Positions 49,915 to 58,483 of a stretch of 64,000 nucleotides of DNA are shown one piece after another; the first letter of the stretch is position 1, and the number at the start of each line of letters is the position of its first letter. The notes under the pieces are model-generated. The model worked only from the letters and a program-made list of their open reading frames with translations, was not told the origin of the DNA and searched no databases. Location: NCBI RefSeq assembly GCF_009557055.1, contig NZ_CP045649.1, positions 2,455,501 to 2,519,500 on the forward strand. Direction: 5' to 3'. Position numbers and translations under genes: made by a program. The DNA is from Nocardioides sp. dk884. GTDB lineage: Bacteria > Actinomycetota > Actinomycetes > Propionibacteriales > Nocardioidaceae.

Positions 49915-50381
49915 CGCCATGCGATCACCACGTCGATGGCGCGCGCACCCAGGGCGACGACGTCCATGTCCAGCTGCGGGCGGAAGACGGTGTCTCCGAG
50001 GTCGACCAGCAGATCGACCGCGGGCGCCAGCCGGGGGTCGCGATCGGCGGCGACCACCCACTCGGCACGGGTGGTGTAGTCCAGGTCGGTCCCGGTCACG
50101 GTGCCGAGGAACTTGCGTACCTCGGCACCCACACGGGTGACCACGTCACGGCGGGCGTCGGCGTCCCCGTCCGCCGAGGTCGCCAGCAGCTCGCGGACGC
50201 GGGCCAGCGTGACGTCGCGCAGAGCCTCGACGTCGATGCCCTCGGCCCGCTCACGCCCTCGCAGGGCGCGGCGCATCAGCAGCACGACGACCACGGCGGT
50301 CACGACGCAGCCGGCGAGGACGACCCACCACACGGTCGCGTAGAGGACCGGCGGGTTGATGCGGTCCAGCTCATCGGACAC
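49911..50381 (-). CDS. Small membrane protein between DUF58 and vWA genes (DUF4381-like position)
   Basis: A 156-residue protein with one membrane helix (about 14-36) and a cytoplasmic domain of alternating helices (about 50-156, including ARRDVVTRVGAEVRKFLGTV). Its place between DUF58 and vWA genes is that of DUF4381 proteins in MoxR clusters, but I cannot confirm the family from the sequence. The GTG at 50381 overlaps the DUF58 gene by 11 bases. Confidence 0.72.
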   Translation of the reverse strand: MSDELDRINPPVLYATVWWVVLAGCVVTAVVVVLLMRRALRGRERAEGIDVEALRDVTLARVRELLATSADGDADARRDVVTRVGAEVRKFLGTVTGTDLDYTTRAEWVVAADRDPRLAPAVDLLVDLGDTVFRPQLDMDVVALGARAIDVVIAWR

Positions 50382-51264
50382 GACGTCTCCGCTCCATCAG
50401 CGTCAGCAGTGCGGGCACCGCCTCGTCGAGGCGGGCCAGATGGACGTGTGCGACGCCCAGTCGCCGCAGGGCGGTGTCGCGTCGCTCCCGCCGTACGGCG
50501 TCGGCGCTCGCCAGTTCCGCGACCAGACCTGGGTGGGTGGCGACGAAGTCCGGGACGGTACGACGCGTGCCGACGTCCACGGTCGCGACGCCGTGGCGCA
50601 GGGGCGCGGTGGGGTCGGCGTCGGCGACCGTCAGGACCACCAGCTCGTGCTGGGCCGCGAGGCGCACCAGGCGGTGCTCCACCTCCGGCCCCCACTCCAG
50701 GTCGTCCAGGACCACGACCATCAGGGTGCGACGACGCAGTGCCACCGCCGCGTGGTCCAAGAGATCCAGGGTGCGCCGACCGGCGGCATCCGGCGCGCAG
50801 GCGCCGACCACCTCCTCCAGCATGCGCTCGAGGTCGACCTCGCGCGTGCTGGGGCGCGTGGCCCGTGGCCCGTCAGGCCCGCTGTGCACCAGGCCGACGT
50901 GGTCGCCGGCCCGTATGGCGATCCAGCCCACCAACCCGGCAGCCGTCACCGCCACATCGCGCTTCAGGTCGGTGGTCGTCGGATCCCAGTGGGCCGCTGC
51001 CGCGAACTCCCGTCCGGTGTCAACGACCAGCATCACGACGGCGCGGCGCTCGGCGACGTGTCGCTTGACGAGCAGGTCGCCGTGGCGGGCGGAGGCCAAC
51101 CAGTCGATGTCGGCGACGTCATCGCCCGGGACGTAGGCCCTCAGGTCGGAGAAGTCGAGGCTGCGGGCGTGCGAGGTCGACGCGTGCCGCCCGTCGAGCA
51201 ACGTGCGGACCCGACGATGGGCGACGAGCTCGGCTCGGGTCCGGATGCGGTGGAGCAGGGCCAT
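50371..51264 (-). CDS. DUF58 domain protein
   Basis: A 297-residue protein carrying the DUF58 signature: SLDFSDLRAYVPGDDVADID followed by W..SARHGDLLVKRH (about residues 34-68). A degenerate vWA-like fold follows, with VVDTGREF where the MIDAS would be. No membrane helices are evident, unlike many DUF58 proteins. It starts 3 bases after the MoxR stop. DUF58 and MoxR proteins act together in the known cases. Confidence 0.87.
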   Translation of the reverse strand: MALLHRIRTRAELVAHRRVRTLLDGRHASTSHARSLDFSDLRAYVPGDDVADIDWLASARHGDLLVKRHVAERRAVVMLVVDTGREFAAAAHWDPTTTDLKRDVAVTAAGLVGWIAIRAGDHVGLVHSGPDGPRATRPSTREVDLERMLEEVVGACAPDAAGRRTLDLLDHAAVALRRRTLMVVVLDDLEWGPEVEHRLVRLAAQHELVVLTVADADPTAPLRHGVATVDVGTRRTVPDFVATHPGLVAELASADAVRRERRDTALRRLGVAHVHLARLDEAVPALLTLMERRRRVR

Positions 51265-51267
51265 GGC

Positions 51268-52254
51268 TCAGGGGGTCGGTACGGCGGCGAAGACCGCGTC
51301 GATGACGTCGTCGGCCCGGACCCGGGTGGCCACGGCCTCGAAGGTGAGGATGAGGCGGTGGCGCAGCACCTGGTGGCGCAACCCCACAACGTCGTCGGGG
51401 AGCACGTGGTCGCGGCCGGCCAGCACGGCCATGGCGCGGGCGGCCTGGAGGAACGCGATGGCTCCGCGCGGGCTGGCGCCGTGCTCGATGGAGCGCGCGA
51501 CATCGGCGGCCAGGTAGGCATGCGGGTTCCGAGTGACGTTGACGATCTCCACGATGTAGCGCAGGACGGCCTCGTCGACGTGGACCCGGTCCGCGACCGA
51601 CTGCAGGAAGACGACGTCGTCCAGGGAGGCGACCGGCTGGACACGCGTGTCGCGGAGGCCGCCGTCCGCCATCCGCCGGAGCATCTGGGCCTCCTCGAGC
51701 GGGCTCGGGTGCTCGAGCACCTCCTTGAGCAGGAAGCGGTCCATCTGGGCCTGCGGGAGGACGTAGGTCCCCTCTTCGTCGATGGGGTTCTGGGTGGCCA
51801 GCACCAGGAACGGGTCGGGCAGCCGGTGCGTCTCGCCACCGATCGTCGTCTGCCGCTCCTGCATCGCCTCGAGCATCGCCGACTGGGTCTTCGCCGAGGA
51901 CCGGTTGATCTCGTCGAGCAGCACGAAGTGCGCGTGGACGGGCCCCAGCTGGGTGGAGAACGTCGAGGTCCGCGGGTCGTACACCTGGGTCCCGATGATG
52001 TCCGCGGGCAGCAGGTCCGGAGTGCACTGGACCCGGGAGAAGCTCGCCGCCACCGCCGAAGAGAGCACGGAGGCCGACAGCGTCTTGGCCAGCCCCGGCA
52101 CCGACTCCATCAGCACATGTCCCCGCGCCACCAGCGTGACCAGCAGGCTGCGAAGCAGGGTCTGCTGCCCCACCACCTTGCTGGCGAAGGCCTCCTCGAT
52201 GGCGGCGACGATCCGCGTGGCGCGCTCGGTCTCATGGTCGATCAACTGCGTCAT
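51268..52254 (-). CDS. MoxR-family AAA+ ATPase
   Basis: A 328-residue AAA+ ATPase. Walker A is SVPGLAKT (K57), with Ser replacing the usual first Gly; Walker B is VLLDEINRSS (D114, E115), sensor 1 ATQNP and the MoxR-type insert VLPQAQMDRFLLK is present. The C-terminal lid follows. MoxR ATPases work with vWA partners to insert metals or cofactors; CobS/CobT of cobaltochelatase is the related example in B12 synthesis. It overlaps the S-component gene by 4 bases, so transporter and ATPase are made from one mRNA. Confidence 0.92.
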   Translation of the reverse strand: MTQLIDHETERATRIVAAIEEAFASKVVGQQTLLRSLLVTLVARGHVLMESVPGLAKTLSASVLSSAVAASFSRVQCTPDLLPADIIGTQVYDPRTSTFSTQLGPVHAHFVLLDEINRSSAKTQSAMLEAMQERQTTIGGETHRLPDPFLVLATQNPIDEEGTYVLPQAQMDRFLLKEVLEHPSPLEEAQMLRRMADGGLRDTRVQPVASLDDVVFLQSVADRVHVDEAVLRYIVEIVNVTRNPHAYLAADVARSIEHGASPRGAIAFLQAARAMAVLAGRDHVLPDDVVGLRHQVLRHRLILTFEAVATRVRADDVIDAVFAAVPTP

Positions 52255-53141
52255 TGCTTCTCCTGCTCGGAGGGCACGGAGGCCCAGAGGCGTGCGATTG
52301 CGGAACTGTCCTCGCGTCGGCGAACCGCGGCGGCGAGGTCGTCATCGGTCATCGACCGTCGGGTCGTGGACCCGTGGAGTGCCGGCCCACGCAACAGGCG
52401 CAGCACGGGCAGACCGAGGGTGGCGACGAGGAGGGCAGTGGTGAGGCCCCGGATGGTGTCGTAGGCGAGCGAGGTCTCCACCGTGTAGGCCCACAGGCGG
52501 GCGAGCACCTCACCCGGCGGCAGACCGGGGGCGAAGTGGTCGGTGGTGGTGCCCGCGTCCTGGGCCCACCCGATGAGGTTGAGCAGGACACCGGAGGTGA
52601 TGCCCACCCCGACCGCCAGTGGGATCGCCGCGAGCCACGCGGCCAGTGTGGGCACCCAGCGCAGCGCCGAGCCCAGCGCGGCGACCACCGCCCACACGAG
52701 GCATTGGGCCGGCAGGGTCTCGGCGGGAGTGGCGAGGAGCATGGTCGAGACGAGGGCCGCCGAGGCGCCGGTGAGCACACCTCCGGCCAGGCCGAGACCG
52801 GCACCGGCGAGGAGAGGCAACGCATGGACCACCTCGACTCCGCCCGTCCCAGGGGTCAGCAGCGCGCGCAGGACGCAGTCGGCGACCACCAAGCACACCA
52901 CGGATGCGAGCGGCTTCGTCTGGCGGCCCCCCTCGCGCCACATCGTGACCGCGAGCAGCACCAGCCCCGCCGTCTGGGCAGCGAGCACCCACGGCGCCTC
53001 GAGGCGGACCTGCTCACGGCTCGGGACACCCACCGAGTCCCACACCGGCCACCCCAGCCAGGCCAGGCCACCGGCCAGCCAGGCGAGGGCGACCAGGGCG
53101 GACCAGCGACGGGGGGCGCCGAGGGCCGACCATCCCTTCAT
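52251..53141 (-). CDS. ECF transporter S component, probably for cobalamin
   Basis: A 296-residue integral membrane protein with about eight hydrophobic segments. The second half (about 125-240), with AGAGLGLAGGVLTGASAALV, Q..VWAVVAALGSALRW and GVGITSGVLLNLIGW, follows the pattern of S components that bind the vitamin. The cobalamin riboswitch upstream and the transcobalamin-like proteins nearby suggest B12, as for CbrT. ATG at 53141 overlaps the ATPase gene by 4 bases. The N-terminal 90 residues are longer than in minimal S components. Confidence 0.75.
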   Translation of the reverse strand: MKGWSALGAPRRWSALVALAWLAGGLAWLGWPVWDSVGVPSREQVRLEAPWVLAAQTAGLVLLAVTMWREGGRQTKPLASVVCLVVADCVLRALLTPGTGGVEVVHALPLLAGAGLGLAGGVLTGASAALVSTMLLATPAETLPAQCLVWAVVAALGSALRWVPTLAAWLAAIPLAVGVGITSGVLLNLIGWAQDAGTTTDHFAPGLPPGEVLARLWAYTVETSLAYDTIRGLTTALLVATLGLPVLRLLRGPALHGSTTRRSMTDDDLAAAVRRREDSSAIARLWASVPSEQEKQ

Positions 53142-54583
53142 CGAGCGTCCTTCCACACGTCGCGCACGCGCAGCGCCCTCGACCCGGCCCGGCGGAGCGC
53201 AGGCGGGTGCGGCAGGTGCTCGGCCACCAGCGCCGGTGGCCCGAGCACGGCCCGCGCGTCGGGGCCGTCAGCCGCAGGAGGAAGGACGAGGAGTCGGTGA
53301 CAGGCACGCACGAGGAACTCCGGGTCGTGGGAGACCACCACGGTCGCCGTACCCCACTCCTCGGAGCGCAGCGCGGTCGCCATCAGCCGGCGCCCTTCCG
53401 CGTCCAACCCGGCCTCGGGCCGGTCGAGCACCTCCGTCCGCGTGGACGCGGCGCTGAGGGCCCACGCCACCGCACGTCGTTCGCCGGCACTGTGCTGGGC
53501 GAGGGGCCGGGTGTGGTCCACCGGCGCCAACCGCGCGGCACGCTCCAGCGCGGCCGCGGCGTCACCACCCCGTGCGCCGCACCAGGTCCTCGCGAGGCGT
53601 CCCAGGGGGACGTGGGCGGGCCAGGTCAGCGGGGGGCGCGGGTGTCGTTCCGCGTCGAGGGTCGCGGCGAGGCGTCGCGCCACGGACAGTGCCCGGGCGC
53701 GGTCGCCGTCCGCCGGCACGATGCCCAGGGTCTCCCCCACGACGACGTCGAGCTCGACCCCGACGCCGGCTCGTTCCGCGGGCACGCGCACCGTCGTCAT
53801 GCTCGACTGAGCGCGACCGGGCGCGGCGTCGACCGTCGGCACCGCGGAGGTCACCACGGGGTGTCGTCGGAGGGCCCCGAGGTCCCACCATCCGGCGCGG
53901 GGGCGCCCCAGGGCCCGGGACAGCGCCGCTTCCGGAGGAAGAGGGAGCGTCCGCGGACTCCACCGGTCGACCGGGTGCACGACCGCGTCGCCCCCGCCGA
54001 GGAGCTCCACGACGTGGTCGGCCTGCGGCACGGCGACCGCGAGGTCGTGCTCCACCCAACAGATGTCGACCCCGCCGTCGGCGCACCGGCGCAGCGCCCG
54101 GGCCAGACCCACGCGCAGGTCGGGGAGCAGATCGGTCATCGGCTGGTCGAGGACCAGGAGGGTCTCCTCTCCCCGGTCACGGGCCGCAGACGATCCCAGG
54201 ACGCCGCGCAACGCGGGCAGGACGGCGCAGGTGACCGGGTCGAGGTCCCGCAGCGACGCACCGAGGTCCTCGAGACCTGTCACGCTCGTCCAGAGCTGCT
54301 CGGCCTCGCGGCCCGCGTCCCCGAGGGCCTCCGCGACGCTCATGTCCAGGAGCGGCTCGAGCCGGGACACCCCGACGTGCCGGATCGTCACTCCCTGACT
54401 CCAGGACCCGCGCACCAACGCCCCCGCAGGAAGGACACCGCCCAGGGCGCCCGCGACGGCAGAGGCCCCCGCGCCGCTGCGCCCGGTGAGAAGGGTCAGC
54501 CCGCGGATGTCGAAGGAGACCGGTCCGACGGCGATCCCGCGTCCCGGGAGCCGCACCGCCACACCATCGATCGAGACGGTCAT
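53138..54583 (-). CDS. Fused double ABC ATPase (EcfA-like) lacking both Walker A lysines
   Basis: A 481-residue protein with two ABC-like halves. First half: Walker A position GRSGAGAS (34-41) has Ala for Lys, Walker B LLVLDQPMTD (142-151) has Gln after the Asp, H-loop His179. Second half: GIVPADGDRARA (287-298) has no GxGK(S/T), a degenerate signature HSAGERR (364-370), Walker B EVLDRPEAGLD (384-394) with Arg after Asp, H-loop His419. Both sites would bind or hydrolyse ATP poorly by family rules. The gene overlaps the T-protein and S-component genes by 4 bases each. Codon usage looks normal, so it is under selection, not decayed. Confidence 0.8.
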   Translation of the reverse strand: MTVSIDGVAVRLPGRGIAVGPVSFDIRGLTLLTGRSGAGASAVAGALGGVLPAGALVRGSWSQGVTIRHVGVSRLEPLLDMSVAEALGDAGREAEQLWTSVTGLEDLGASLRDLDPVTCAVLPALRGVLGSSAARDRGEETLLVLDQPMTDLLPDLRVGLARALRRCADGGVDICWVEHDLAVAVPQADHVVELLGGGDAVVHPVDRWSPRTLPLPPEAALSRALGRPRAGWWDLGALRRHPVVTSAVPTVDAAPGRAQSSMTTVRVPAERAGVGVELDVVVGETLGIVPADGDRARALSVARRLAATLDAERHPRPPLTWPAHVPLGRLARTWCGARGGDAAAALERAARLAPVDHTRPLAQHSAGERRAVAWALSAASTRTEVLDRPEAGLDAEGRRLMATALRSEEWGTATVVVSHDPEFLVRACHRLLVLPPAADGPDARAVLGPPALVAEHLPHPPALRRAGSRALRVRDVWKDAR

Positions 54584-55530
54584 CGCCCGACCTCCCGACG
54601 GGGGTTCTCCGGCACCGCGGTCGTGAAGACAGGGAGCACCAGCAGACTGAGGGCACCGAACGTCGGGTCGACCTCGAGGACCACAAGGACCAGCGTCAGG
54701 GCGGCGCAGGCCAGCGGCGCGAGGTCCGCAGCGTGCCGGGTCACGACGCGGGCGCGGCTGAGGACCATGCCGGCAACGGTGGGGACCAGTACGCCGAGCA
54801 GCGACGCCTCGACACCCGTCAGGATCCGCCCCACCGCCGCGGCCAGCGCCGCGACGGAGACGGCGAGGACGAGGAGCACCCGGACCCGCGTCTTCGCGGC
54901 CCCCTCCTCGACGATGCCGACCGACTGCCACTGGACAGCGCGCTCGTGGGCGGAGGCCACGACGCCGGGCAACGGGGTCGCGAGACGTCCGAGGCCATGC
55001 GCGGCCAGGGCCGGGCGGGCGCGCTCGATGCGGGCGAGCTCCTCCGCCGCGAAGCACAGCGGGTGCGTGAAGCGGGCGGCGTGCCCGAGCACCACGTCGT
55101 GCAGCCGGGCCAGTCGCTCGCCGCTGACGCAGCGGACCACGAGAGCGAGCAGGGCCAGGTGGGCCAGGGCCGATGCGGCAAGGGCGAGCCCGGTGCGCAG
55201 CCGCCCGGTCGTGAGCGGGCCGCCGACCGGCGTACCCGAGGCCACCGACCATTCCGGCAGCACCCACAGCACGTCCCCGCCGGATCCCGGCCCCACGGCC
55301 ACGGTGAGGACCACCCATGCCGCGGCGACGACGCTGGCGACCGCGAGGACGGGAGATCCCAACCCCGCGCGCGCTGCTCCCCGGGTCCACCACACGGCCA
55401 CCGACGCCACGAGCACGCAGGCCGGGGTCCACGGCGACGCGCTGGTGTGAAGGGACCAGAAGGCCACGGCGATCCAGGCCAACCAGCCGAGGTCGGCGAC
55501 GTGAAGGCGCGGCGCGAGGTGGGCGTTCAT
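54580..55530 (-). CDS. EcfT-like transmembrane coupling protein
   Basis: A 316-residue membrane protein. Helices are near 16-45, 62-80, 112-134, 218-237, 244-260 and 270-300. A helical cytoplasmic part between them (about 138-210) contains ARFTHPLCFAAEELARIERARPA. This topology fits the T protein of ECF transporters, though the Ala-Arg-Gly coupling motifs are not obvious. Its place between surface-protein and ATPase genes, with 4-base overlaps, supports the call. Confidence 0.62.
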   Translation of the reverse strand: MNAHLAPRLHVADLGWLAWIAVAFWSLHTSASPWTPACVLVASVAVWWTRGAARAGLGSPVLAVASVVAAAWVVLTVAVGPGSGGDVLWVLPEWSVASGTPVGGPLTTGRLRTGLALAASALAHLALLALVVRCVSGERLARLHDVVLGHAARFTHPLCFAAEELARIERARPALAAHGLGRLATPLPGVVASAHERAVQWQSVGIVEEGAAKTRVRVLLVLAVSVAALAAAVGRILTGVEASLLGVLVPTVAGMVLSRARVVTRHAADLAPLACAALTLVLVVLEVDPTFGALSLLVLPVFTTAVPENPRREVGR

Positions 55531-56576
55531 CGACGCCTCCGGATGCGCGCGGGTCCCAGCGCGAGCGCGAGCGCGAGCACGCCGATCCCGGCGGTCACGT
55601 ACTGGACCGTGCGCACGGAATGGGTGCCGAGATCCGTCGGCGTCGATCCAGGCGACTCCGGCAGGGGCACGTCGAGGTTGCGGCTGCGGGGCCGGACGAC
55701 CGCGGCGCCGTCCGCCCCGACTCCGGCGGCCAGGGCCCCCTCGACCGCCAGGCCGAGCACCGGGAAGACCTCGGGTCGAGGGATCGGCCGCGTCTGGCCC
55801 TCGGCGTGCGGTCGCACCTTCCAGGTGGTGACCGGGGTGCCGCTGCGCAGGTCGATCAGCCGGAACCGGGTGGCCTCAGCGGGGAGCCCGCGGGGCACGA
55901 CATACGGCACCGAGCACCGCGCGTCGTCGCAGGTGGCCTGGGCGTCCGCGGCGCCGGGACTGTCCTGACCGGGCACGGCGACCCACGTGGAGCCGTCCAG
56001 GCGCTCGACCGCATAGGTGCTCCCCTGGACGACATGGTCCAGCGTCACACCCAGGGGCACACCGACCGGCTTGCTCTCGGCGTACCCGTCGCCGAGCACC
56101 TCGGGCGTCGGCGTCAGCAGCTCGCTCCACCCGCCGAGGACGGTGGTCAGGTCCTTCCCCTCGGCCTCGGCGAGCGCCACGACCAGGGGGCCGCCGTGGG
56201 CACCGCCGGGCGAAGGCGGGAGCGCGAGGTCCGCGCTACCCCACCCGTGCTCGTCGGTCGTGATCTCGACCTCGGGCCCGATGGCCTCCCAGCCGACGGT
56301 GCCGCTGCTGTCGGCGGTGACACGGAAGGCCCGGACCGTCACTGTCGTGTCGGCACGTCCGGTGACTCCCACCCGGTGCGTCGCTCCGTCGATCCATCGA
56401 GGCGGCACCTGCACCGAGCAGCGCACGTCGTCGTCGCTGCACAGGCGCTCGGTCCCGGTGGTCGCGGCCGTGGCGGGCTCGGCGGTGAGGAGAACGAGCC
56501 CAGGTGCGCTGAGGACCGCCCCCGCCAGGGCGCTCAGCAGCAGTCCTCGTCGTGCACCCGGCGAGCGGCGCGTCAC
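55527..56576 (-). CDS. Membrane-anchored surface protein, second paralogue
   Basis: A 349-residue exported protein. The GTG at 56576 overlaps the upstream gene by 4 bases and opens a signal peptide (RRSPGARRG, hydrophobic core, AATT end). Two extracellular beta-type domains follow: an N-terminal one with two cysteines (RLCSDDDVRCSV) and one with the motif GDGYAESKPVGVPL (near 175) and CDDARCSVPYVVP. A C-terminal helix (about 325-343) with an RRRR tail anchors it. It shares the GDGYA(x)xKPVGVPL and YVVP motifs with the preceding gene. I propose a cobalamin-capture or docking protein; no family is recognised. Confidence 0.78.
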   Translation of the reverse strand: MTRRSPGARRGLLLSALAGAVLSAPGLVLLTAEPATAATTGTERLCSDDDVRCSVQVPPRWIDGATHRVGVTGRADTTVTVRAFRVTADSSGTVGWEAIGPEVEITTDEHGWGSADLALPPSPGGAHGGPLVVALAEAEGKDLTTVLGGWSELLTPTPEVLGDGYAESKPVGVPLGVTLDHVVQGSTYAVERLDGSTWVAVPGQDSPGAADAQATCDDARCSVPYVVPRGLPAEATRFRLIDLRSGTPVTTWKVRPHAEGQTRPIPRPEVFPVLGLAVEGALAAGVGADGAAVVRPRSRNLDVPLPESPGSTPTDLGTHSVRTVQYVTAGIGVLALALALGPARIRRRR

Positions 56577-57991
56577 CACGCCTCGTCCTGTCCCGACGAC
56601 GCGGTACGACGCCGCAGCCAGACCCACAGGACCGGGGAGGCGAGCAGCGCCACCAGGGCGCCGGCGAGCATCCACTTGGTGGAGTCGGGTGCCTCTGCGA
56701 CGCGCGGAGCCACGAGCGGCCTGGCCTCGTCTCCCCACACGGGGTCGCTGGTCGGCGCAGGCGCCTTCCCACCGGTCGCGGGCGAGGAGGCACCGGGTGC
56801 CGTCGTCCCGGGCGCCCGAGGAGAAGGGGAGTCCTGGCGGCCCTGCCCCGTGGTCGCGGTCGCGGACGCGGACGCGCTGGGTGTGGGCGGTGAGCTGGTG
56901 GGGGCCACACCGGGTGCGGACGGAGCGCCCGGGGCGGCGGACGGCTCGGGCGCAGATGGCCCCGAGGGGGCCGAGGGTCCCGAGGGGGCCGAGGGGGCCG
57001 AGGGGGCCGAGGGTCCCGTCGGAGCGCCCGGGCCGGGGCCGGGGCTAGGAGTCTCACCGGCGCCGCCGTCATTCCCCGCCGGGACGTCGGGGTCGGGCAC
57101 ACCGGGCCCCTTGGTCGGGTCGAGCTGCTCGTCCCGCGGGCCCGCCACGCCGTGCTCGGAGGGCACGACGGTCCACTCGGCATGCTCGGGCGAGGCGATC
57201 GGCCGGTCCTCGGCTCCGCCGTAGTTCAGGTGGTGGTTGACCCGGAAGCGGTAGGCCTGTCCCGGCACCAGCTCCGGCGGTACGACGTAGCTGAGGTGCG
57301 AGATCTCCCCCGGGCTGCTGAGCAGGCGCTGAGCGGCGCCGTACCCCTGGCCGGGCACCGGAGTCCAGGTACCGTCGGCGGCCAGGTACTCGACCCAGTA
57401 GCCGACGCCCGCGACATTGCCGATGGCGTGCATCTCCAGCGGGACCCCGACGGGCTTCTGGTCCGCGTAGCCGTCGCCGAGCAGCCTCAAGGTGGCGCCC
57501 CCGAACTCCACGACCTGACCGATCCGGGTCGACAGGTCCAGGGACGGGTCATCGGCGAGACCCACGAAACCCCACCCGCTGGGGACGTCGGGCACGGCGC
57601 GAGGCACCAGCTTCACCTCGTCGAGCGTCCCGCGCCCACCGCCGAGCGCACGCGTGGTCCCCTCCACGGATTCCCCGCTGGGGACCAGGCCCGTCACCTG
57701 GCCGCGGGAGTTGAACTGCACGATGTAGAACTGGAGCACCAGGCGCGTGCCCGGGTTGCCCGCCCCGGTCACCCGGATCAGCTGGCCCGGGGCGGCCGCG
57801 CCGGCGTCAATGGTCACCGAGAGCGAGCAGGGGCCGACCGTGTAGCCGTCGCACAGGGCGCTCTGCGACGCACCGGCCGCCTGCGCTGGAGCCGACCACG
57901 CGACAGGGGCCATCGCCAGCAACCCGGCCGCCACTGCCCCGGCAGTGCGACACGACCCCGAACGGGTGCGCGGCGGCGCGGAACGCTGCAT
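56573..57991 (-). CDS. Membrane-anchored surface protein, first paralogue, heads the operon
   Basis: A 472-residue exported protein. The ATG at 57991 follows a strong GGAGGT site by 7 bases. A signal peptide (cleavage near AQAAG at about 41) is followed by one domain with LCDGYTVGPCSLSV (two cysteines) and a second with GDGYADQKPVGVPLEM (near 173) and YVVPPEL. A Pro-Ser-Ala-Gly-rich linker (about 325-420) of the wall-spanning kind follows, then a C-terminal helix and short tail. It is the first gene after the minus-strand cobalamin riboswitch. The long flexible linker suggests that the domains stand outside the peptidoglycan. Function inferred from context only. Confidence 0.8.
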   Translation of the reverse strand: MQRSAPPRTRSGSCRTAGAVAAGLLAMAPVAWSAPAQAAGASQSALCDGYTVGPCSLSVTIDAGAAAPGQLIRVTGAGNPGTRLVLQFYIVQFNSRGQVTGLVPSGESVEGTTRALGGGRGTLDEVKLVPRAVPDVPSGWGFVGLADDPSLDLSTRIGQVVEFGGATLRLLGDGYADQKPVGVPLEMHAIGNVAGVGYWVEYLAADGTWTPVPGQGYGAAQRLLSSPGEISHLSYVVPPELVPGQAYRFRVNHHLNYGGAEDRPIASPEHAEWTVVPSEHGVAGPRDEQLDPTKGPGVPDPDVPAGNDGGAGETPSPGPGPGAPTGPSAPSAPSAPSGPSAPSGPSAPEPSAAPGAPSAPGVAPTSSPPTPSASASATATTGQGRQDSPSPRAPGTTAPGASSPATGGKAPAPTSDPVWGDEARPLVAPRVAEAPDSTKWMLAGALVALLASPVLWVWLRRRTASSGQDEAW

Positions 57992-57999
57992 CGTGGGAC

Positions 58000-58210
58000 C
58001 TCCAGAGGGCACACGCAGGCAGGGCAACCCCAGGAGGCTTCCGAGCCCGCGTTGGTGCGACGACGGGTGACGGCTGCATCCCCGGAGTTCCCGACTTGCT
58101 GGAGGACCAGCTCACGGTTGCGCAACAGCGCCGGATTCGCACCGGCTTCCTCTGGTGGGGATGCGTCACGGGTAGTGACGAGGGGATGCTGTCACACCCC
58201 CGCAGCGCAC
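58000..58210 (-). promoter_or_regulatory. Cobalamin riboswitch controlling the eleven-gene operon
   Basis: On the minus strand the B12 box is at about 58153-58112: GGAAGCCGGTGCGAATCCGG, then CGCTGTTGCGCAACCGTGA. The companion AGTCGGGAACTCC-type element follows at about 58090. The leader ends at the Shine-Dalgarno of the surface-protein gene at 57991. The limits of the aptamer are approximate. Confidence 0.9.
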
Positions 58211-58284
58211 GCCGACCCGGCCTGCCGCCCACACGGACACGCGCGCACCGAACCCCACGGCATGCCCAGCTCGTCGCCCGGCGA

Positions 58285-58475
58285 CACCCGCGTCGTAACC
58301 TCCAGATCAGCGTCGAGGGGGAAGCCGGTGGAAGTCCGGCGCTGACCCGCAACCGTGACGACCGGGCACGCCCCGTCGAAGTCGGAATGCCTTCGCGCTG
58401 TCGCGACCATCCCACCACTGTCGAGGAATGCAGTAGGTCGCCGGCGTGCTGTCGGCCTCCCCTGCTCCGGAACCG
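58285..58475 (+). promoter_or_regulatory. Cobalamin riboswitch upstream of the DUF4430 gene
   Basis: The B12 box is at 58319-58358: GGAAGCCGGTGGAAGTCCGG, then CGCTGACCCGCAACCGTGA. It is followed by GTCGGAATGCC (58381-58391), the conserved element after the box. The gene starts at 58484. Limits approximate. Confidence 0.93.
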
Positions 58476-58483
58476 GAGTTCAT

